DNA from: Myxococcales bacterium
GTDB lineage: Bacteria > Myxococcota_A > UBA9042 > UBA3505
Length of the DNA stretch: 64,000 bases
Reading direction: 5' to 3'
Assembly: GCA_002728755.1 (NCBI GenBank)
Contig: PBVT01000083.1
Coordinates: 1 to 64,000, forward strand
Under the pieces are notes generated by a model that had not been told where the DNA came from, made no database searches, and saw only the letters and a program-made list of their open reading frames with translations. Made by a program: the position numbers and the translations under genes. Shown here in pieces: positions 44,022 through 51,349 of the stretch (positions are counted from its first letter, which is position 1; every line of letters starts with the position of its first letter).

Positions 44022-45911
44022 ATGAACCGTACGAACACCAGTTGTGGGATATGTCGATGGCGATGGGTTCTGATCCTTTTAGCCGGAGGTCTCTATTCGT
44101 GTGGGTCAACCCCCACCCCGGCCGTAAATGTGGATGTAATCGAACCCCCTGACACATCTTCTACCAACGATGGCAGCGTTACAGACAGCGGTTCCGATTC
44201 AGGCCCAAACACCGACGCTGGTAACGACTCACAATCCGACGCTGGTAACGACTCACAATCCGACGCTGGTATCGACTCACAATCCGATACTGCGGAAGAC
44301 TCCCAATCCGATACAAGTTCCGACACGATAACCGAACCCGATCCCGGATCAGATACCGCGGTACCTGCCTGCGGTAACGGTATCTGTGAACCCGAGGAAA
44401 GCAGCATCTCCTGTCCTGCGGACTGCGGCCAGGACTGCGGCGATGGTACCTGTAACGGGGAGGAGTCCACCACCAACTGTCCGGCCGATTGTGGCAGCTT
44501 ATGCGGTGACGGCGTATGCAATGGAACCGAGACGTCGGAAATATGTTCTGACGATTGTGGCTCAGAACCAGTAGACTGCCCTCTGGTTGAACCTCCGCCT
44601 CCTGTAAGTAACAACCCCTTAGCAGAGACCGTCCAGGGCAACTCCCATACGACTACAGTCAATGGTTTTACCGACGACTACATCACCAACGCGGACGGCT
44701 CATTCAAAGTTGGTATACGCCGCGATTGGGGTGGAACTATCATCTTTTTCGGCTTTTCGGGGGACGGCCCGGGGGTGAACACCACCAATGTAATCGACGC
44801 GCACGACACCGGCCGTGAAGTCCAGGTGGCCTTTTATGATCAGGATAAGGCCATGCAGGGGTGCGCCTACAACGGCTCCTGCCAATCCAGTCCAGGATGT
44901 CCCGGGCAGATCACATTCCTCGGATGGAACCCGGTACAGGGTGGCAATGAATGTAACCAGGGCTCTGGCGTGGAGTGGGTCAACGCTACGGATGGGATCC
45001 TGTCTATGGAGACAAACCCTCTATTCTGGAATCCAGACTGGCAGCAGGAAAGTTGCGTGAATGAGGCCTGTAATTCCCCAGCTACCAGCGCCCTCCCCTC
45101 CGATGTGCTGTATACGCAACGGCTACGGTTTGTAAGCTCCCATGTGGTCGAGATTGATATGACCGTGACCAACCTGGGCGGAGAGGAATATTACAACTAC
45201 CATGAATTCCCCACTCTATACGCTAGCTTTGGCCACGAAGGCACCCCCAATCTATCGGCGATCCTGAACTCCTCGGGCAGTCCGGTCGACATCACAGGCC
45301 TGGATGGAAACGGCTTCAACTACAGCGATTTCACCTCACCAGGAGGGTGGGCCACCCTCCAGAATGAGACCCACAGCTATGGAGTGGGACTCTATTACGA
45401 GAATCGCCTTCCCAACTTCCGGGCCTATTGGAAAGCCGGTGTCTTTAACAACTTCCGTCTTATGTTCCCGTTTTTGATCCCTGCGTACGGATCCGTCCGG
45501 GCCCGAGCCTATCTTATACTCGGCAACTTCGAGACGGTCTCTGGTCTAGCCAATAATCTCGACAACACCATCCCACCCTTTGGGAGCCTGGACAGTCCCG
45601 CAGCCGACGCAATGCTCTCCGGTAGTAGTGCAGAAATAAAGGGCTGGGTCCTGGACAATAAAGATGTCGAGAACGTCGAAGTCCTCGTAGACGGCGAATT
45701 CCTGACAACCCTCAACATCGACCAAAGCCGACCTGATGCCTGCACCCTCTATCCCGGCTACGCCATGTGCGACTCGAACACCGTCGGATTTGAGGGAACA
45801 ATCTCCCTACAGGGGCTGACCCCCTGTGCACATATCCTATCCATTCGCGCTACGGACACGGATGGTAACGCGCGTATCATAGGACGCCACCGCATCTACC
45901 TGGGGCAATGA
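44022..45911 (+). CDS. Lipoprotein with 3 CGDG repeats and C-terminal Ig-like domain
   Basis: About 629 residues. The open frame begins at 43806, inside the previous gene, but the lipoprotein signal (RWRWVLILLAGGLYSC) fits the ATG at 44022; ATG 43959 is an alternative and neither has a strong ribosome site. A Asn/Asp/Ser-rich tandem-repeat stalk is followed by three CGDG repeats (CGNGICEPEE, CGDGTCNGEE, CGDGVCNGTE). Then comes a ~300-residue beta-rich domain (RRDWGGTIIFFGF, GREVQVAFYDQDKAMQGC, EIDMTVTNLGGEEYYNYHE) of a family seen in secreted sugar-related proteins. A final bacterial Ig-like module contains IKGWVLDNKDVENVEVLVDG. Function is not assignable. Confidence 0.75.
   Translation: MNRTNTSCGICRWRWVLILLAGGLYSCGSTPTPAVNVDVIEPPDTSSTNDGSVTDSGSDSGPNTDAGNDSQSDAGNDSQSDAGIDSQSDTAEDSQSDTSSDTITEPDPGSDTAVPACGNGICEPEESSISCPADCGQDCGDGTCNGEESTTNCPADCGSLCGDGVCNGTETSEICSDDCGSEPVDCPLVEPPPPVSNNPLAETVQGNSHTTTVNGFTDDYITNADGSFKVGIRRDWGGTIIFFGFSGDGPGVNTTNVIDAHDTGREVQVAFYDQDKAMQGCAYNGSCQSSPGCPGQITFLGWNPVQGGNECNQGSGVEWVNATDGILSMETNPLFWNPDWQQESCVNEACNSPATSALPSDVLYTQRLRFVSSHVVEIDMTVTNLGGEEYYNYHEFPTLYASFGHEGTPNLSAILNSSGSPVDITGLDGNGFNYSDFTSPGGWATLQNETHSYGVGLYYENRLPNFRAYWKAGVFNNFRLMFPFLIPAYGSVRARAYLILGNFETVSGLANNLDNTIPPFGSLDSPAADAMLSGSSAEIKGWVLDNKDVENVEVLVDGEFLTTLNIDQSRPDACTLYPGYAMCDSNTVGFEGTISLQGLTPCAHILSIRATDTDGNARIIGRHRIYLGQ
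44214..44309. repeat. 24-bp tandem repeat (three near-perfect copies and one diverged)
   Basis: Units start GACGCTGGTAAC at 44214 and 44238 (identical) and GACGCTGGTATC at 44262; a fourth, GATACTGCGGAA, at 44286 is diverged. They encode DAGNDSQS units in the lipoprotein stalk. Copy-number change would lengthen or shorten the stalk in frame. Confidence 0.9.
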
Positions 45912-45923
45912 AGGAGGCTGAAC

Positions 45924-47036
45924 TCAGAAGCCTCCCAGGCCTCCGAGGCTGACACCACATTCCTCACGCTCGTCTTTGCATTTCGCGGTCAGGCATTGCA
46001 ACCAGCAAAAGTCCTCACCATCACCGCAGCCACAGTCTTGAATGCAGCCAAAGAACGCGTCGAGCTGCTCATAAGCCTCGGGGCTGGCCTCACCCAGGCA
46101 GGTTGGCGCACAACAGGGCCCCTTCCCTTCGCAGCCATCGGTTATACACTCAAAGGCTGTGCTGCAATCGGCCGTACCAGTACCTGAAGCCGGCGCATCT
46201 GGACATTGGCAGGTCCAGACCGATTCCATGCAATTCTCACCAATGCATGTGCCCCAACACTCGTCATCTCCGTCTTCACAATTCGAACACTTATCGAAGA
46301 TGCAGTCCATTAGTACATCGGACTGCGCCTGGGCTTCCTCATTCAACTTCGACCGGCATTCTGGAAAGCAGCATAAGTCGTCTTCACATTCGTCCGTACA
46401 GTCCAGAAACTCCGTGCACTCAGCGGTCCCCTGCATGGCATCAAAATGGGAACATGCACAGTCTACTGCCAGCTCAGCACACTCGTCACCCGAGCCATTA
46501 TTTGCGACGGAGTTGGCAAAACATTCCAGAACCGGGAAGTACGCGGCCTGTCCTTCGACCGAAGCCTTCTCTACACAATCCTGTAGACAATGTAGATCGC
46601 CATCCGAGCAGGCATCGTTACAAGCGAAGGTCTCTGCACAATCCGCAGTCCCGCTCGTCTGATGGCTCATGCATTCGAACCACTCGCTGGTACAGTTTAG
46701 GAAGATACAACCTCCCAGACAGTCTTCATTATCAACGTCACAAAAACTGCATTGTTCGGCACTACACGCGGCATAGGCCTCCCAGGTCCCAACACTGGCC
46801 GCGCCAAGCTCTACGGCACAGGCCTGTACGCAAGCACCAATATTATCGGAATCCGAACAGTTATTATCCCGACTACAATGCAGAACCTCACCACAGGCTA
46901 CGGTCGAAACAGAGGTGTCTTGGCCCCCGCCATTGGAAGACGTGTCATTACCTACCGCGCCTGGCGAAGACCCCTCAGATCCCGGACAGGCGAGAACAAA
47001 AACAGATAACAAAACAATCGGAATGAATTTATACAC
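45924..47036 (-). CDS. Cys-rich lipoprotein of unknown function
   Basis: 370 residues, GTG start with GGAG 7 nt upstream. MYKFIPIVLLSVFVLAC is a lipoprotein signal, followed by a Gly/Ser/Asn stalk and about 45 cysteines spaced in blocks such as CVQACAVELG, CLGGCIFLNC, CLQDCVEKAS and CWGTCIGENC. The recurring C-x3-C and CxxxCxxxC pattern in helices suggests a helical-hairpin array held by disulphides, as in uncharacterised Myxococcota lipoproteins. No enzymatic motif. It converges on the previous lipoprotein gene; a GGAGGCT...AGCCTCC stem (45913-45935) spans both ends. Confidence 0.75.
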   Translation of the reverse strand: MYKFIPIVLLSVFVLACPGSEGSSPGAVGNDTSSNGGGQDTSVSTVACGEVLHCSRDNNCSDSDNIGACVQACAVELGAASVGTWEAYAACSAEQCSFCDVDNEDCLGGCIFLNCTSEWFECMSHQTSGTADCAETFACNDACSDGDLHCLQDCVEKASVEGQAAYFPVLECFANSVANNGSGDECAELAVDCACSHFDAMQGTAECTEFLDCTDECEDDLCCFPECRSKLNEEAQAQSDVLMDCIFDKCSNCEDGDDECWGTCIGENCMESVWTCQCPDAPASGTGTADCSTAFECITDGCEGKGPCCAPTCLGEASPEAYEQLDAFFGCIQDCGCGDGEDFCWLQCLTAKCKDEREECGVSLGGLGGF

Positions 47037-47317
47037 GAGCTAGCTCCAGGCTGTAAGAAGGGACAGACCATACAGATTCTTCTTCCGATATTTCAACCAT
47101 AGAAAAGCGACTGCCAAACCCCTTCATAACCAGCACACTGGAAGCCATTCTCATTGTGTAGAAGTAAAAACTCAAGGCGAGTTACACAGTGCAGCCCCAG
47201 CGTTTTGGAGCACAAAACGCGCGCAGAGTTGACGGATAGAGATTGGATGACCACCATATGCGACGGGCTGGAGGGTATATAGAGGCATTCCTCCGGCATC
47301 TAATTCGGAGGACTCCC
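47037..47317. other. Divergent intergenic region with inverted repeat
   Basis: 281 bp between the Cys-rich lipoprotein and the metalloprotease. A perfect inverted repeat GCGTTTTG-GAGCA-CAAAACGC (47200-47220) sits about 98 bp upstream of the protease start and could be an operator or an RNA hairpin. No credible ORF is present; the minus-strand frame at 47093-47299 has no support. Confidence 0.4.
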
Positions 47318-50300
47318 GTGAAACGATCTATCTTCAACTCGACCCGAAATATCGTGCTGGTTTTATTGGCCTTTGCGTTGGCACCACTTGGTTGTGCCCA
47401 GCAAGTAGGTGATATCGACCGCACCCAGCCCGGCCTGATCGATAAAGATGTCTTCGAGGGGGAATGGTTTATGCGCCGTACGGTCATCGATGTACCCTAC
47501 GACGCCGGCTACACCTTCATAGGCGAGACCGAAGAAGTCATTCGTATTCGATGGGATATACAGGAAAACCATCTGGTCGCGTTGCGCGCCCATCCTCTTA
47601 TTGCGGGGACAACGGACGCCGCCCCCATCGCGGTCTTCGAGATTGAAGACCATGTGGATGTGAATCGAGAATACAACTCCTCTACCGGAGAGCAGTCCAA
47701 CGTTATTGTAGAAAACACAGAAGACAATATGTGGTACGAGCGTAGTCATCTCCGCGTCGACTGGTCCACAAATCACGTGAAGAACTTCCATTTCTATGTG
47801 GATGAGTTGGAACAAGATTCGGTGGCCGTTACCATCGAAGATGAGAACGATCCCAACCACCCCATCCTTGGAGTAAAAAACGACGATGGTTCCTGGACCG
47901 ACTACTCCGATCCGGCAGAAATTCGCGGCCTGGAATCGGCACAATATATCGATGTAGTCACCAAGATATTTGTGAAACCCGAGACCTTCCTGGTGGAGGA
48001 TTGGGACGGGAACCTCTTCTACGAACCCGCTTGTTGGTATTATCTGAACTACGATTGCGTCACGGCTATCGTCAGCATCCGTAACTCCTTTGTACGGGTC
48101 GATGCAGCGGTCAGCGACTACGAGCCTCTGGAATATCCAGACAACCAGCTGGTTCGAAACGCGGACGGCGATGCGATTCATGTGCGCTGGAATGCCGATG
48201 GAGACCGGGAATCCTACGACCCTGACTCCGATGGCGGCTCGGACGGTGGAGACAAAAGCACAGGTGCTGGTGATGGGCCACAGGACCCCTATGGCCTGGG
48301 TGGTGACAACTCTCTGGTACGAATGGAGATGTTCGACAAGTTCGGGTATTTCCGAGTCGAGCGATATGGCTATGATCCCGATTACGGTGAGGTCGAGAGC
48401 AACCGTATCTACCTCATCAACCGCTGGAATATCTGGCAGCAAACGCGCGGTGACGACGGGAACCTCATCCCCTTTCCGGAACGAGAGGTTCGACCCATCG
48501 TATACTACCTATCTCCCGGCTTTCCGGACTCGCTCCTTCCAACCGCAAACCATCTTGTAAAACAGTGGAACGACGCCTTACAGGAGACCGTCACAAGCCT
48601 CACCGGCCGTGCAGACATTCCTGACGTCTTTGAGCTGCGACCAAACACTCGCTCGGTCAACGCAGAGACAGGCGAGGTGCTTGTTCGCGGCGAGGTCATC
48701 GGTGATCTCCGGTACAGTCATCTGTACCTTGTTGATGAACCTACCCGTGCCGGACTCCTCGGCTATGGTCCATCGGCGATCGACCTGATGACAGGTGAGA
48801 TCTTCGCGGCCGACGCCTACATCTATGGTGCGACCGTACGAGAGGTCGCCGCCAAGGGGCGTGACATCGTAGACCTCATCAATGGTCGTATCGATCCGCA
48901 GGAATTCGCGCTGGGCGAGAATGTGCAGGCCTTATTGGCCAAACTGAAGATGGGCGGAACAAGCCAGGCCTCCCCCTCAAAGGAGGCCCTCGATAAGTTC
49001 GTAGCGTCCCGCCCCAACGACAAGCCCAAAAACCCGATGGCAGGTATGAAGAAAGGCCCGGCTCGGATGCCATCCCCCCATTCGGTCCACAAAATCCCCG
49101 GCATCGACAAACTGAAGCGACCGGCCGGATGGACGCACTCCCGCCTACAGAACATCAAAGACAAACCCATCGAAGATCTTCTGATGGCGAGTCCCGAACT
49201 TCGCATATTGAAGGGCATGGGTATGGTCACGCCGCAAAATGCCAGCCAACCTCTACCCCCAGGTCTCCATAGTCAGGTCTCCCCCACCCATTGGGCTTCA
49301 CCGCTCCATCGTAGAGAGGTGGTCAATCGGTTCCGAAGCTACGCCATGCGTAATATGATGATGGCTTCCTTCTTCGATGACGCCGTCGCAGGTCTGGCGC
49401 TCGAACTGAAGGATACACCCTCCGACGAAATTCTCGACGAGCTCGTCAGCCACATCTTCCGTGCCACCGCCGAACATGAAGTGGGGCATACACTCGGCCT
49501 TCGCCACAACTTTGAAGCGTCCACCGACGCGTTGAACTACCATGAAGGCTATTGGGACCTTCGCGGTGAAAACCCAGAGCCGATGGCCAACCTGGGTCAG
49601 GCGGAGAAGAACGGGAAACTTCGGGAATACCAGTATAGTTCGATCATGGACTACGCGGGCCGCTTCAACGCCGACATCCAGGGGATTGGGCGCTACGACC
49701 GGGCCGCCATCAAATTCGGCTACGGACAACTTGTGGAAGTATTCGACAACGCGCCGAATGATCCGCTGCTTGAACTGCAAGACTACGATGGTGACTATTA
49801 CGATCGTCCATTTTCGCTTCGTGATATCTTCCGGGATCTTCGCCATTACACGCGAATCCCGGGCATTATGGGCGGGGTCGACAATATCGGTAAGCGCACG
49901 AATGTGCCCTATACGCCTGATGTGGCGGAGCTGATGGGCCAGGACGCCCACACATCCTATATGTCGCAACATACCGGTGACGCTCCCTGGTCGTATTGGG
50001 AGGTCCCCTACCGATACTGTTCCGACGAATACACCTTCGGCACGAAAACCTGTCACGCCTACGATATGGGGGCCGATTCCTACGAGATCGTCGCAGACGC
50101 TATCGACCGGTATTGGAACTACTACTGGTTCAACAACTTCAAACGCGATCGAGTCTTCTTTGACGAGTGGGATTATATGGACCGCATGTGGTACCGCTAC
50201 TTCCACTTCGTTCATAACGCCTACCAGCACTGGGTGTTTGACGATTGGTTCCTGGGAAGCACCGTATGGGAGTCCCTGCGCTGGGATGGCGCAGAGTCCT

Positions 50301-51325
50301 GGGGGATTGAAGATGAAGAGTGGAGCAAGGCTCTCGATGGTGGGTTAACGCAGGCCGCCGCCTCCATGCAGGGATTCAAATTCCTACAACAGGTGCTGGC
50401 GATACCGGAACCCGGTGCCTATTGGTACGACTTTGATTACGACTACTACTGGGCCTTCGAAAGCCAGAGCCTGCCCATCTGTGAGGAAGAATGGTCCATG
50501 TTCACCAGCGAGTATTGTTCCGACGTCAACTTCGAACTCGGTGACGGGCGATATCTCTATAGTATCTACGACTGGGAGAGCGGGTACTACTTCTACGAAC
50601 GCCTGAAATGGGTCGGTACATTCTACGATAAGATTCTCGCTTTAGAGGTGATGACGAACCCGGACACTTATATTCTCGGTGTGCAGAGCGCGGAGAGTAT
50701 CGATGAATGGGCCATCTCCATGAACCTTCGCTTCCCCGATGAGATTCAGAAGGTCTTCGGTGGAATCGCCGCAGATCGCTTCGACCTCTTCGGTGGGGTC
50801 ATCGAAGAAGAATTCTTCTCCTACGTCCCTCCAGACCCATTTGCGACGGACTCCGATGGAGAGATGTTCGCTACCTATAGCCCTGTCGACCCCTATACCA
50901 GCTTTACGATCCAACTCTATGCTCTGTGGTATGGGATGGCGTGGCTCAACGCCAACTTCGACAATAGCTTCAACGATTACGCGAAGATCTGGCTTCAGGG
51001 TTCCGGCGAAGGGCTGGAAAGCTCTACGCCAGAAAATGTGATCCAGTTCTCCAACCCCTACAACGGCCGGATCTATGTCGCTGTACAACCGAGCGATATG
51101 AGTAACACCAAACTCGGTGTGGGAGCGTTGATGCTGGGTAAAGCCAACGAGTATCTAGACATGATCGCTGAATCGCAGGCGGCCATTGAAGCATCCGAAG
51201 ACGCAGACGAGATCGATTATTACGAATATCTGATCTCCGATCTCGAATGGCAGATTCAGAACATCACGGAGAATATCGAAGTCGTACGTGGCCTACACGA
51301 GCTATACGGCAAGCTATACTTCTGA
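47318..51325 (+). CDS. Large metzincin-type zinc metalloprotease lipoprotein
   Basis: About 1335 residues from GTG at 47318, which follows GGAGG by 6 nt; upstream in-frame starts lack this. The signal peptide ends ALAPLGC (lipid Cys). The zinc site HEVGHTLGLRHNF lies near residue 719, the HExxHxxGxxH of metzincins, in the context of bacterial zinc-dependent metalloproteases of the DUF5117 kind. An SSIMDYAGRF block downstream is the Met-turn-like SxMDY. Asp/Tyr-rich segments surround the catalytic domain. Probably a surface or released protease. Two long reverse-strand frames within it are shadows. Confidence 0.85.
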   Translation: MKRSIFNSTRNIVLVLLAFALAPLGCAQQVGDIDRTQPGLIDKDVFEGEWFMRRTVIDVPYDAGYTFIGETEEVIRIRWDIQENHLVALRAHPLIAGTTDAAPIAVFEIEDHVDVNREYNSSTGEQSNVIVENTEDNMWYERSHLRVDWSTNHVKNFHFYVDELEQDSVAVTIEDENDPNHPILGVKNDDGSWTDYSDPAEIRGLESAQYIDVVTKIFVKPETFLVEDWDGNLFYEPACWYYLNYDCVTAIVSIRNSFVRVDAAVSDYEPLEYPDNQLVRNADGDAIHVRWNADGDRESYDPDSDGGSDGGDKSTGAGDGPQDPYGLGGDNSLVRMEMFDKFGYFRVERYGYDPDYGEVESNRIYLINRWNIWQQTRGDDGNLIPFPEREVRPIVYYLSPGFPDSLLPTANHLVKQWNDALQETVTSLTGRADIPDVFELRPNTRSVNAETGEVLVRGEVIGDLRYSHLYLVDEPTRAGLLGYGPSAIDLMTGEIFAADAYIYGATVREVAAKGRDIVDLINGRIDPQEFALGENVQALLAKLKMGGTSQASPSKEALDKFVASRPNDKPKNPMAGMKKGPARMPSPHSVHKIPGIDKLKRPAGWTHSRLQNIKDKPIEDLLMASPELRILKGMGMVTPQNASQPLPPGLHSQVSPTHWASPLHRREVVNRFRSYAMRNMMMASFFDDAVAGLALELKDTPSDEILDELVSHIFRATAEHEVGHTLGLRHNFEASTDALNYHEGYWDLRGENPEPMANLGQAEKNGKLREYQYSSIMDYAGRFNADIQGIGRYDRAAIKFGYGQLVEVFDNAPNDPLLELQDYDGDYYDRPFSLRDIFRDLRHYTRIPGIMGGVDNIGKRTNVPYTPDVAELMGQDAHTSYMSQHTGDAPWSYWEVPYRYCSDEYTFGTKTCHAYDMGADSYEIVADAIDRYWNYYWFNNFKRDRVFFDEWDYMDRMWYRYFHFVHNAYQHWVFDDWFLGSTVWESLRWDGAESWGIEDEEWSKALDGGLTQAAASMQGFKFLQQVLAIPEPGAYWYDFDYDYYWAFESQSLPICEEEWSMFTSEYCSDVNFELGDGRYLYSIYDWESGYYFYERLKWVGTFYDKILALEVMTNPDTYILGVQSAESIDEWAISMNLRFPDEIQKVFGGIAADRFDLFGGVIEEEFFSYVPPDPFATDSDGEMFATYSPVDPYTSFTIQLYALWYGMAWLNANFDNSFNDYAKIWLQGSGEGLESSTPENVIQFSNPYNGRIYVAVQPSDMSNTKLGVGALMLGKANEYLDMIAESQAAIEASEDADEIDYYEYLISDLEWQIQNITENIEVVRGLHELYGKLYF

Positions 51326-51349
51326 TCGAGACCGCACCCAACGCCGGGG

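Noticed and set aside
44214-44309. Short CRISPR-like array
   Set aside because: The units are contiguous with no spacers, are in frame with a protein stalk and have no adjacent cas genes.
45913-45935. GGAGGCT...AGCCTCC hairpin as a terminator between convergent lipoproteins
   Set aside because: The stem is present, but the arm lies within the 3' coding end of the minus-strand gene and no T tract follows on either strand.
47363-50230. Two long minus-strand frames (359 and 310 codons)
   Set aside because: They are opposite the metalloprotease gene, which has signal peptide, zinc site and ribosome site; the frames look like shadows.
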